Shown here piece by piece: positions 1 to 11,061 of a DNA stretch of 64,000 bases. The first letter of the stretch is position 1. Each line of letters starts with the position of its first letter. The position numbers were made by a program, and so were the translations under genes. This DNA comes from Lamellibrachia columna. Lineage: Eukaryota; Annelida; Polychaeta; Sabellida; Siboglinidae. The DNA lies in the NCBI GenBank assembly GCA_963662155.1, contig OY759267.1, positions 31,042,976 through 31,106,975 of the forward strand. Reading direction: 5' to 3'. The notes beneath the pieces are model-generated. The model had not been told where the DNA came from. It saw nothing but the letters and a program-made list of their open reading frames with translations, and did not search any database.

Positions 1-962
1 GAAGAACATATTTTTTTTATCAACATCCTCATAACCATTCACTATTTTAAACACTTCTATTTGGTCTCCTCTTAGTCGCCTGGTCTCTAGTGCTGTCAAA
101 CCACATTGTAATAAGTGGCTTTCGTAACTAAGGTCTCTCAATTCTGGAATAATTTTAGTTGCTCTCCGTTGTATTCTTTCTAGCTTGTCTATGTCCTTTT
201 TACGATATGGCTTCCATGCTTGAATACAATATTCCAAATGTGGTCTAACTATTGCTTTGAACAGGAATAAAATTAGCTGTTTCTCCTTATACATGATAGT
301 TCTCCTAATTAGCCCTACAACTTGATTTCCTTTCAAAGCAGCAATCCGACATTGCTCTGAAACTTTCATGTCAGCACTAAATGTTACTCCTAAGGCCTTT
401 TCTTGTGTGGTTCCATGTGTATGCATTTACACTTCCCAAAATTTAATAACATTAGCCATTTTTCTGACCATTTAACTAATTTATCTAGATCATTCTGTAA
501 ACTTTGTTTATCTGTAACATTAGTAACCTTTCTGAATACTTTTGTGTCATCTGCAGATTTAAGTATTTTGCTAGATATGTCATCTTCCAAATCATTTATA
601 TATATTAAAAACAATATAGGTCCTAATACTGATCCCTGTGGTACCCCTCTCAGAACAGAATCCCAGTTTGAAATCTCACCACCTACTATTACTCTGTCTT
701 TTGTGTGTAAGCCACTCTACTATCCAGTTGATTATATCATTGCCTATACCATGGGCTTTTAGTTTAAGTAACAGTCGTTGATGTGGCACTTTATTGAAAG
801 CTTTCTGAAAATCTAAGTAGATAACATCCACTGGTAACCCGTCATCTACCCACTTTGTAATTTCTTCAAAAAAACATCAGAAATTGGTTAGACATAACTT
901 TGCTTTCAGGAACCTGTGTTGAGATGTATTTATTAATTTATGGTGTCTAATTAATGTTTCGA
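1..962 (-). pseudogene. CR1-type LINE reverse transcriptase fragment, 5'-truncated, running off the window edge
   Basis: Read on the minus strand this is the middle and C-terminal part of a CR1-like ORF2. RT motifs are recognisable in order: YLDFQKAFNKVPHQ near 800, LIYINDLEDD near 600 and a FADD-like box degraded to SADDTKVFRK near 550, followed by the connector residues WSEKWLMLLNFGKCKC and, at the left edge, the ELRDLS and LRGDQIEVFK blocks. The frame is broken by several indels and stops, and the aspartate box has lost its first residue, so it is inactive. Sequence is clearly related to, but diverged from, the intact CR1 copy at 38.2-42.6 kb. The 5' truncation point coincides with the inverted arm that begins at about 963. 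Confidence 0.85.
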
Positions 963-3063
963 GTCTTAATTTATGTTTAAATTGTTTTAACAAACTACAT
1001 ATATATATATATATATATAGGTCGTGGTGGGGTGGTCACAGGTTTGTGGGTGACCTTGTGGCGAAATGGCCCCACATGTTTGTAATTAAATTTGTGTATT
1101 GGTGGTGGAATGTCTGTATTCTTTGCATTACATGTTCATGACGACTTTTTGATGTATATATGTTATCGTCATGCTTGTAGGAATGTGGGCTCTGAGAAAC
1201 TTGCCGGACGGGGCTGTACATGTGTTCAGTTCCTGTCTGGTTTGCTTTGAGGAGCTCACATTCCTGTTAATGTTCTTCCCAAAGTGGCTGCGTGATAAGC
1301 AGTCCACTTTGCAATAAAAAACGTCATTTATTTGGCCTGTTTCAATTCACTGCTACATCGGACTTGTGTTGGTTATTGCATAAATGAAGTTATGCAACTC
1401 ACCAGGTGCATAACAATTTTTATGAGATAACCAAGACAGGTTGTCGTTAAACTTGCCCTGGGTGTCCGAGACTACACCGGAACTATTTGGCCAAATAAAT
1501 TGTATTACTCCGCGCTAGCCAGCCAATCACGGTTTAGCGGAAACCAGTTCAAACCGGAGCCAGTAGCTTGAATCTTTCACTCCTGATTCAGTCTCTGCAT
1601 TGCGAAGTTGTGACTAAAATTTGTCTCTCGAAATCCGCCCTCCTCCCCACCTTTCTTCCTTATTCTCAATGCTTAGTTTAAATGCGATTGTACATCGTTG
1701 ATGAAATAGGAAGTTGGAAGATGTCGAAACCGCTTTCCCCACTTTTGGCCTTATATAAGATGAACACGGGGGTTTGTCCCCTAGTATTTGGTGTTCATGG
1801 GGTTTTCTGCACAGACAGGCTTCCTGTTTCTTCATCGGTATTCTTGGCTTATGTTTATATAGGTTAGCGAAATGGCCCCACCTGTTTGTAATTAAATTTG
1901 TGTATTGGTGGTGGAATGTCTGTATTCTTTGCATTACATGTTCATGACGACTTTTTGATGTATATATGTTATCGTCATGCTTGTAGGAATGTGGGCTCTG
2001 AGAAACTTGCCGGACGGGGCTGTACATGTGTTCAGTTCCTGTCTGGTTTGCTTTGAGGAGCTCACATTCCTGTTAATGTTCTTCCCAAAGTGGCTGCGTG
2101 ATAAGCAGTCCACTTTGCAATAAAAAACGTCATTTATTTGGCCTGTTTCAATTCACTGCTACATCGGACTTGTGTTGGTTATTGCATAAATGAAGTTATG
2201 CAACTCACCAGGTGCATAACAATTTTTATGAGATAACCAAGACAGGTTGTCGTTAAACTTGCCCTGGGTGTCCGAGACTACACCGGAACTATTTGGTCAA
2301 ATAAATTGTATTACTCCGCGCTAGCCAGCCAATCACGGTTTAGCGGAAACCAGTTCAAACCGGAGCCAGTAGCTTGAATCTTTCACTCCTGATTCAGTCT
2401 CTGCATTGCGAAGTTGTGACTAAAATTTGTCTCTCGAAATCCGCCCTCCTCCCCACCTTTCTTCCTTATTCTCAATGCTTAGTTTAAATGCGATTGTACA
2501 TCGTTGATGAAATAGGAAGTTGGAAGATGTCGAAACCGCTTTCCCCACTTTTGGCCTTATATAAGATGAACACGGGGGTTTGTCCCCTAGTATTTGGTGT
2601 TCATGGGGTTTTCTGCACAGACAGGCTTCCTGTTTCTTCATCGGTATTCTTGGCTTATGTTTATATAGGTTAGCGAAATGGCCCCACCTGTTTGTAATTA
2701 AATTTGTGTATTGGTGGTGGAATGTCTGTATTCTTTGCATTACATGTTCATGACGACTTTTTGATGTATATATGTTATCGTCATGCTTGTAGGAATGTGG
2801 GCTCTGAGAAACTTGCCGGACGGGGCTGTACATGTGTTCAGTTCCTGTCTGGTTTGCTTTGAGGAGCTCACATTCCTGTTAATGTTCTTCCCAAAGTGGC
2901 TGCGTGATAAGCAGTCCACTTTGCAATAAAAAACGTCATTTATTTGGCCTGTTTCAATTCACTGCTACATCGGACTTGTGTTGGTTATTGCATAAATATA
3001 TATATATATATATATATATAGTTTGTTAAAACAATTTAGTTTGGCCTTAAACATAAATTAAGA
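963..3063. repeat. Inverted AT-rich arms with TA microsatellites enclosing a tandem array
   Basis: Positions 964-980 and 980-997 are the reverse complement of 3046-3063 and 3019-3036 (for example TTTGTTAAAACAA on the right against TTGTTTTAACAAA on the left), with about 10 extra bases between the two blocks on the right. Each arm is followed inward by a (TA)n run (about 998-1017 and 2996-3019), and between the runs lies the 806-bp-period array. The design resembles the small palindrome at 4261-4454, but with a large cargo in the loop. It could be one mobile palindrome into which another repeat was inserted or amplified. Confidence 0.6.
1062..2996. repeat. 806-bp-period tandem array, 2.4 copies
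   Basis: A block of about 323 bp occurs three times (about 1062-1384, 1868-2190, 2674-2996) separated by two copies of a 483-bp segment, giving a constant 806-bp period; copies differ at only a few positions. The layout can equally be described as LTR-internal-LTR-internal-LTR. On the plus strand the 483-bp segment holds a TATATAAG box (near 1754 and 2560) and the 323-bp block holds AATAAA (near 1314, 2120, 2926), as expected of a small transcribed unit. A 137-codon minus-strand open frame starting with MYSPVRQ (2027 to 1614 and 2833 to 2420) is repeated with the unit; I do not recognise it and it may be fortuitous. No hammerhead ribozyme core was found by eye. Confidence 0.75.
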
Positions 3064-3352
3064 TAGAAAAAGATATCAATAAATTAGGCTAAAATGTTGC
3101 TGCAGTAATTTCAGTATACGCCATAATATATACACACATAATACTTATATATACATACATATAATATATACACATACATATATTAACTTTTTTATACTTA
3201 TTCCAATTTATTTTATAGATTAATTAACTTGTCTTAGCTGATGGATAGCGATTTATCTGAATTAACATTTATCTTAACATTTAAACTAACTATCTTTAAT
3301 CTACTGATGTTTATACAGTCGTACTATCTTAATTTATTTATTCTTATTTAAA

Positions 3353-3383
<31 letters not shown>

Positions 3384-3749
3384 AACGTCTTTGTTTATAC
3401 TTATTCTAATTTATTTTGTGGATAAATTAACTTGTTTTATACAGTTGTATTATCTTAATTCATTTATTCTTATTTAAAAATTGCTTATTTGGCACTATAT
3501 ATGCATTAGATTTATGTACAGAGCTGAGAAACTTTTTAGATATGGCGCTATATAAAATAAATATTATTTTTATTATTACCTTGATGTATGAGGAAGCCAG
3601 CAGTTGGAGCCACATGTCTCAATGATAGTTGTCGGTAGGACATCCATGATTCGTCTGTGGGACTTCTTTGCCATCCAACGGTTAATCTCTAGAATATAAC
3701 AGAACATTGGAAATATTACCCCGAAAATGATCTGAATATTAATGGCCTA
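3064..3749. other. AT-rich spacer without a recognisable gene
   Basis: Contains a second TA microsatellite (about 3355-3381) and an imperfect direct duplication in which the text around 3196-3240 and 3310-3355 recurs at 3398-3475 (both copies carry ACTTATT, AATTTATTTT and ACAGT-GTA-TATCTTAATT blocks). No coding frame is supported. Confidence 0.5.
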
Positions 3750-3890
3750 GTGTGCCTAGAGTGGCCTCACGTGCCTAGAGTGGCTTTGTGTGCCTAGGGT
3801 GGCCTTGTGTGCCTAGAGGGGGCTTGTGTGCCTAGAGTGGCCTTGTGTGCCTAGAGTGGCCTCGTGTGCCTAGAGTGGCTTTGTGTGCAA
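3750..3890. repeat. 19-bp minisatellite
   Basis: About eight tandem copies of a 19-bp unit, consensus GTGCCTAGAGTGGCCTTGT, with single-base variants in each copy. Confidence 0.9.
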
Positions 3891-4260
3891 CAAATAGAAT
3901 GCATTTTGTTTGTTTTTCAAAATTAGAAAGGAAGAAGAGCATTTCCTCCAAAAAGCAAGACCAGGGGTAAAATGGTATTTCCTGCTTGAAAGCGATAATG
4001 TTGTAACCTATGAACGTGACATCAGAGCCCAAGCAGACGATTACAGCCATTTTGAAATGCATAAGTCACTTTTGATTCACCTGGAAGTCAACAGTGCCAA
4101 GGAGCTTTCTTTGCAGCGGTCCAGCGTGTTCCGGTAGTCTGAAGTCGCCTGCACAAAGGTAAAAGAGTAGTTATGTCTGGCAAAACAAAAGTAACGATAA
4201 CAACAATAATGATGATGTCAACAAAAAACTATGACGCTAGCAACAATATATATAATATAT

Positions 4261-4324
4261 ATGTACACATGTTGGTTAAGAATGGAACCAGTGGAATTGT
4301 TAATGTGCATGGATTGTGAACATC

Positions 4325-4390
<66 letters not shown>

Positions 4391-4454
4391 GATGTTCACA
4401 ATCCATGCACATTAACAATTCCACTGGTTCCATTCTTAACCAACATGTGTACAT
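4261..4454. repeat. Perfect 65-bp-arm palindrome with (TA)n core
   Basis: The arm starting ATGTACACATGTTGG at 4261 is repeated as its exact reverse complement ending CCAACATGTGTACAT at 4454, and the roughly 60-bp centre is an uninterrupted TA run. The whole 194-bp segment is therefore a single hairpin or cruciform. The arms show no mismatch I can find, so it is either very young, maintained by gene conversion, or an assembly artefact at a TA run. Confidence 0.9.
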
Positions 4455-4949
4455 GTCATAAACAATGTTTATTGTACGACAGCAAATAATAAACTGACTA
4501 CATACGCATTTGCTTAAATAAGACAACCCCATTCAGAAATTATAATTAAAAACAACAAAATATTTGAATGACCAACTTCGAATTCTACCAGTTTCAGATA
4601 TTACCGCAATGACGTCATAAATATCGCAATGACATCACACGCACGATCTGCAACCGTTCTTTTATTCTTAGCCGCTAGGTGGCGTATGTGTTGTGAATAT
4701 TTTCTATAGGAACAGAGGGTAGGATCGCACTGTACAACTGATTTGCTGCAATGTGCTCTCAGAATGTAATCCATAATATTTTACACACACGCAGAATACC
4801 ATATCAACAGCACAAATCAGAACGTTACTTAAACAGTGAGATCAGCATTCTCAGTGCAGGTAATACCATCAGTGTCGTCTGAGACAGAGAACCATGTAGA
4901 CAGTACTGGTTTACCATCTTTCATGTTACATATGATTCATGAACAATCA

Positions 4950-5222
4950 ACAGATGACTGAAAGATAAAGGCAGACAATGACTGATATACATCAACAGTT
5001 TAAACAAATGACTGAAATATAGAGGCAGGCAGTGACTGATATACATCAACAGTTTAAACAAATGACTGAAATATAGAGTCAGACAATGACTGATATACAT
5101 CAACAGTTAAAACAAATGACTGAAAGATAGAGGCAGACAATGACTGATATACATCAACAGTTACAACAAATGACTGAAAAATAGAGGCAGACAATGACTG
5201 ATATACATCAATGGTTTAAACA
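4950..5222. repeat. 60-bp minisatellite
   Basis: Five tandem copies of a 60-bp unit containing AAATGACTGAAA, AGAGGCAGACAATGACTG and ATATACATCAACAGTT. The minus-strand frame MYISHCLPLYF is a by-product of the repeat. Confidence 0.9.
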
Positions 5223-5430
5223 AGTGATTTGGATGACCAGCAAATAACTATTAAATAAGCAAGATGAATATTAATTATCGTAGCTGCTAAATAAAAAATG
5301 CTATTCATCGAGGAAGTTATCTGCACTAAAATGACTGTTGTTGCCATCGTCATAGTAACTATTGCGTGTAACATAACTAATGTTTTACCTGCAGGCGACA
5401 CCAGACTACCGGAACATGCTGAACAGCTGC

Positions 5431-5580
5431 AAAGTAATGCTCCTATATATACGGTATGATACTCCCCACCATTAAGTACTTCGCCACTGTCACAACTTAC
5501 ATTACAAAGTAATGCTCCTATATATATGATATGATACTCCCCGCCACTAAGTACTTCGCCACTGCCACAACTTACATTTG
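5431..5580. repeat. 75-bp direct duplication
   Basis: Two copies of a 75-bp unit beginning AAAGTAATGCTCCTATATAT, at 5431 and 5506, with a handful of differences. Confidence 0.85.
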
Positions 5581-7324
5581 ATGTACAGATTCTGCATGTG
5601 TCGTCCACTGACCCGGCAGATATCATCCCACGTCACTCCCTGGCACAGCATTCTGAGCCCCACACTAAGGCTGACTGGAGCAAAGACTACGTTTCCTGAC
5701 CTCTTCCCGTCCTTAATGAACTCCTAAAGACACAGAGAATGCAGACATGAAGGAACTGGACATCAGCTGATCACACAAACCTTTCTCTTAATGCAACCAA
5801 GAGATAAATGAGCTGATATGTTGTCTCCACTTGTAAAGGTTCAGACATCTCCTGAATACTCATGAAACTCCACGTCTTATTACTTGCCAAGTGTCGTATC
5901 AGTAAAACTCACGTAGCACTCACACTTAAATATAGTCAAGTCAATGTACATTATGTAGTTGAATAAGAAAACATTTTCGTACTGAATGATAATTATAACA
6001 ATTAACCACATAATTCATAGATTAAATAGAAATGACCATCGATAACAAGACTTTATATTATTTTGAATGATTATAACATAATTTATCTCAGTCCGTTTTT
6101 ACCTAAATGTTGTTAGACACTGCTAGACATGACCCTTTGAACAATGTTATAAATAATCATGAGGGGAGGGGAGAGGTGGGGGGAGGGGTTGGGGTGAGGA
6201 GGTGGAGAGGTAAGGGGAGGGGTGGGGGTGAGGAGGGGGAGAAGTGGAGTGTGGAGATAGACAGACAGGGAGGGGAGGGTAGGGGGTGAGGGAGACACAG
6301 AGAAAGACAGAGAGAAAGACACAGGCAGGGAGGAGGAGGTTATATTCTGGTTCGTACATGCATACTCACACACATGTTCGCACGTACACAAACTAAGACT
6401 TAGAAGAGATCAATCATGTGGTGCCACCTGGTACTGAGACATAATGGTTGATAGCTCGCGACAGACGCAGGAGATGGGAGTGAGTCATGTATGGCGACCT
6501 GTCAGTTGACACCGTTCCATTGGTCGTTTCACCTGTCGCCTTGTCACCTGTTGCTGCGGAGATGGTCACTTGGTCCTTTGACGATCCACCTCCCATGGTG
6601 GCGACATCTGTCGGATGGGCATGCATCGTTCTGGCAATGATGAAATGTTTTTGTTGTAGGTAGTTCTTTGATCTGAAACCACGGCATATATATATACACT
6701 GTTTATTACTATTTGACCTGATAACTATGATGATGAACACATAGACAACAACATTTGACATTCAGAAACATAGCCAAGATAATCCATCCTGGGGTCTGAA
6801 AGTGACATATAACATCCAGCGCGCTGATGCAGCTATGGTCTAACACTGAACTGAAGTATCCATATAGGTCTCCACCATTAAAAAACCTTGTGCTATCATA
6901 TTTAAATGCTTTAAATTACATTACATGCCTCAGCATGTATACCTTACATTGCTAGCCACCCCAGCTAGCTGCTCAACCCTGCCATTGTTTCAATGTCTGT
7001 GTGAGCTGATAAGACACGTGGACTGAGGGGAAGGTGGGGGCTTCACAAGTCAAATATCATCATCAACTATACATAAAATGTCTTTGTTACTTTTGTTACT
7101 TTTACTAGGGACAGTGCCAAGAACTGCTAGTCTGAGTCTTCACTCTTACCCAGACCAGTTTCCATAAAAGGCCACATTTAAAAATACAGTAGAACCCTCG
7201 ATGTGGCCACCCGTTGTCATATTTACACCTCTGTAATCTGACCACTTTTTTTGTCACATGGGTGGCCTATTTAGAAGGACCTTACTGTGAATGTATTGCA
7301 AAAATAACTTGAATAAGAAAAAGT
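5581..7324. other. Unassigned intergenic or intronic DNA with a G-rich purine tract
   Basis: No exon or gene is supported. A polypurine run rich in GGGGAGGGG occupies about 6160-6340, and 6990-7100 holds the reverse complement of the repeat found at 17.57-18.06 kb (shared text GTGGACTGAGGGGAAGGTGG and ACAAAATGTC-like flank). Sequence around 7185-7290, starting ACAGTAGAACCCTCGATG, looks like the end of a pogo/mariner-type DNA transposon, but I could not find its partner end. Confidence 0.4.
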
Positions 7325-7354
7325 AGTTTTTATTTTTATGTATTTGTCTGGTAG

Positions 7355-8070
7355 TCACTGTGCTGACCACAAAAGAACTGCCAAGTTTACTGGACAACCT
7401 TGTCACTTTAACTGAGGTGACACTTGAAATAACATATTAGTGACTTGACAGTATTACAAAGTTGATGACATTACCAAGTCCTACCTGAAGAATTCCATTA
7501 TCCTGTTCCTGACTGTGCAGTCGGAAGATACAAACACTCCTTGCCAGCACTCTGCTGCGACATGACCAGCCTGGTGGCGCACTCTATGAACATGATCAGA
7601 CATCATGTCACCTTGGGATCAAGCGTGACACTATGACCTGTCTTCTCAACATGAATGATTCTCATGTTCCAGGCGACTTCATCCTGTGGCGATGGATTGA
7701 CAGGTTTATCCAGGTAAATGCAGCCACTCCTATGAATTACAATGAACAGAGCTGAGAGATTGTTAAAGAGGAACACTGCAGTTATATGATATTGTTACTG
7801 CCCTCATTAGTCATTACACACAAGTTTGATGCGCACTGGTGCACACAAACATTTCTAACTGAAACCAATAAACACTTTGCAATTTTATGGTCCACAATGA
7901 CAAGACATTTTGTTAGGACACACAACTATAATTTCACCATGTACAGTGCTGCCTCAGAGTGAATATCGTACAAATTATGTTGAAATCACAAAAAGCAGGT
8001 TCACCACAGAAGTCTCCCAACAGGCCACAAAAGTGATGAGCTGTCAGCAGGTGTCACTGTATATGAAGTT
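7355..8070 (+). repeat. Dispersed repeat, copy A
   Basis: About 700 bp matching, with substitutions, the reverse complement of 14085-15345. Landmarks shared by both copies are AACCTTGTCACTTTAACTGA, CTGCTGCGACATGACCAGCC, CATCCTGTGGCGATGGATTG and the end near AGACTTCTGTGGT (reversed here as ACCACAGAAGTCT). A further diverged scrap lies at 9740-9880 (CTTTGCTGTGACTTCCCCAG). It is probably a transposable element of unknown class; no long open frame remains. Confidence 0.7.
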
Positions 8071-8204
8071 TTTCTCACATGTAAATTAGGTATGGGGTCT
8101 AAATGCACTTGGTCAAATACAAAGAGTTTGTGGAATGCACACAAATTATGTGCACAGCGGTATACATTCCCACTGCGTCACATATAAACAGATAGACTGG
8201 GCAG

Positions 8205-9211
8205 CAGGGCTGGGTCCAATTATGTAATTGTAATTGATTACAGCAAAATCGTGTAATTGTAATTGTAATTGATTATGGTTTCAAAATGGTGCTGTAATTG
8301 TAATTGTAATTGTTATAGTTTGCATAATTGAAATTTTATTTCAATTACAATCAATTACAGTACGTTTCATATCACAAACTACCTGAACGAATTGTCAATA
8401 AAAATATAATTTAAGTCTCACACGAGTTGAAAATCAAGACTAATAATAACACCTGCTTATATATTTACATTTAAGTCTCAGTATTCACTGTCTGGTGGGT
8501 ACTGGTCAGTGGTGCTAGTGGTGGGTAGCCTTAGCAATTAGCCTTTTCAGTAAGTTGGTAACAGCCAGGAAGCAATAAACAATGCACAGACATTCAGTGA
8601 AACATTGCAGAGTTAGCAAGCCAATTACACCCCTTGTGTTGTGGTGGGTTGGAGACAGGTCAGGTGGCAAGGACCATTTATATGGCCTCTCTTCCCATTC
8701 CCAACTCATACAAAGCAAAGGGCAGACCATTTAAGAATGTCAGCTTAGAGCAGGAGCTACAACCTCAAATTAACACATCAAACCCTATTATTAGTATTTT
8801 CCAAAGAAAATTTTAGAAATGCGCACGGATAAATGTCTGCATTGAAATATGTCCTGTAGGATTATGTCTGGATATTGCATTGTATTTTTATATAATAAAA
8901 ATATGTTTTAAACGGCTATTTTTTTGTTTAATATAATTCAAAGTCAACAATTCGACAAAAAGTACAAACATTACCGTTATATTTGTTTATCAATTGTGTA
9001 CAAAATATTGAAATTCAGCAAAACGTGCAAAAATACATAATTAACAAATGCTGAATATATTTGGTTCCGCATAATGTAATTGTAATTGTAATTGAAACAG
9101 TGTAATTGTAATTGATTTGGAAAATTATGACTGTAATTGTAATTGAAATAAAAAAATTAATGTAATTGTAATTGTAATTGATATAATTTTGTGTAATTGG
9201 ACCCAGCCCTG
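8205..9211. mobile_element. Non-autonomous hAT-type DNA transposon with exact 8-bp target-site duplication
   Basis: The element starts CAGGGCTGGGTCCAATTA at 8205 and ends with the reverse complement TAATTGGACCCAGCCCTG-type sequence at 9211 (TTGGACCCAGCCCTG). It is flanked on both sides by the same octamer CTGGGCAG (8197-8204 and 9212-9219). CAGGG-type termini and 8-bp target duplications are the hallmark of hAT elements. Subterminal regions are full of TGTAATTGTAATTG motifs in opposite orientation at the two ends, typical transposase binding arrays. The 1007-bp length and the lack of any transposase frame show that it needs a transposase in trans. Confidence 0.93.
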
Positions 9212-9219
9212 CTGGGCAG

Positions 9220-11060
9220 CTACTTACTACAACATCCAAACTTTTCCACTTCTCTTTATCTTCTCTTTCTTGTTCTTCTTTGCACTTTCTGGAAGAAACA
9301 TCAAAGTTTGTTTTGAGCCTTGAAAGCATAAACTAACCCATTGTGATCATGTCATTGGAGGTCGATGCTGTTTTTTTTTAAAGAAAACACATTGACACAT
9401 CACGTGTCTGAGCTATGGCATTTCTTTCTACTACATAAATAGTTCAGATTGTGTTACTCCAGTGCTCTTGGCTTAAGCCTTTTCACTCCCTGGTGGAGCA
9501 TAAACCATTAACGACTCCTTTCTACCAGACATTGTTTTGGGCTTGCATTTTCCAGTTTTTTCCCTATTGCCCTGAGGGTTCCGTTACTCAGCTATATTTA
9601 ATTCATCAAATAAATAAAATTTGTGTTGTGCTTATGCAATGAGTGAAGTGTATGCAAAAAGACAAACACAAAATGTAGCAAATTAATCTCTAGGTCTCAA
9701 CAACTATTTACTGAGTATGTATTGCAAAAATAACTCAAATGAGGTCCTGCATCAGAAAGAGCAGACGGAAGACACAAGCATGCCTTGCTAATGCTTTGCT
9801 GTGACTTCCCCAGCCTGCTGGTGTACTCTGAGCACACGATCACACATCATATTACCTTGGTATCCAGCATGAGATTATCTCCTGTTGTCATGGGCCAAAA
9901 CATCCAACACCCGTATGAATAGGGTGGACCTGACGAATACACCAATTACCATGTGTGTTTACAGAAACTTAATATTTCTAATACCTCCATAATTTTACGC
10001 TTTTGTTATTGAACTTTACTTGCATATTACACAGACAACACCTATTCAAAGCTATGCAAATATTATGTAACATACTCATTACAAATTTAGTTAAGTCAGT
10101 TTAAAATATACCTAAAATTGTTATATCCTAATATTCACGGAATCATTGTCTAGTGGTGTAGTACCATTAGATTGGAAATTGTAAAAAATCGCCATCTAGC
10201 GGAACTTGATATACCTATTAATGTGACATCTGAAACTGGAATACTACCTTTCAAATGATACTACACTTGTCCCATTTGAACCAATTTCTAAAAATTACAT
10301 GTTGGCTTACCTGAACGTGAACTGCCTTAACTTTTCAATGTAATGAACACTGTGGGGAGATGTGGCTGTGTGGCAGAGACCCCCAGAGACAGTGTCAGAC
10401 TGTCGATCGAGAGGACTGGGGTTCGGGACTATACCAGCTGTCATTTAAACATTTTGACAATTTTGTTTGTTTGTTCAGGGGAGGAAAACTAAAAGATCCT
10501 ACACATCCTGAAAAAAAACATGTCACGGACTCACTGGTGATCTCATTCTCGAAACTACCATTGACGTAGAAATCCTGACAAAATTAATGGACTGCCAATT
10601 ATCGAAGTAGAAGTGGGCGATATAAAGGGATTTCAAATACACATCCTCAAAATATAATAGTTTTACTTATTGTTGTACTGTTCGCAAGGCTGAAGTCATA
10701 GTTGTGTCATCAGTTAAACTTCCACGTGACTACAAACATGAATACGTACATATTCAAGCCTGCCATTTTCATACCTGACAAGTTTTATCCACTTGTTTAC
10801 TTGTCGAACGTTCGCCTGGCGGAAAGATGGTGAACCTTTCTTGGATGATGTTATTTGCACAGCCGGACTCGGTTACAAAGACGATGCATTTATATAAAAT
10901 TCATGAGTGGGTGTGCCGGTGGCGTATCTAGGAATTTGTAAACTATGTAAAAACAGCCAGGCGGCATTTCCAATTGGCCCCCCATATACAAAATGTGCCA
11001 CTGCAATAATTTTATCGAAACTACCTAGTTGTAAATTCAAAACCTACTATTTATTTAACA
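9220..11060. other. Repeat-derived spacer, no gene recognised
   Basis: Contains the third, diverged scrap of the dispersed repeat (9740-9880), an isolated RT shard (10129-10181, listed separately), and a stretch at 10355-10430 with a GGGTTCGGGACT box that resembles a pol III B box but lacks a convincing tRNA fold. No exon is supported. Confidence 0.4.
10129..10181 (+). pseudogene. 53-bp RT shard identical to part of the LINE at 11.1 kb
   Basis: The text TAATATTCACGGAATCATTG through GATTGGAAATTG (10129-10181) recurs unchanged at 11111-11163, where it encodes the FTESLSSGVVPLDWK segment of a LINE ORF2. Here it stands alone, without neighbouring LINE sequence, about 980 bp upstream of the larger fragment. 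Confidence 0.85.
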
Positions 11061-11061
11061 A

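Noticed and set aside
1614..2027. 137-codon minus-strand frame of the 806-bp unit as a gene
   Set aside because: No homology recognised, and it runs across the border of the two unit segments; identical copies are explained by the tandem repeat.
10355..10430. tRNA or tRNA-derived SINE head (GGGTTCGGGACT box)
   Set aside because: No cloverleaf could be folded, no A box at proper spacing and no repeated body.
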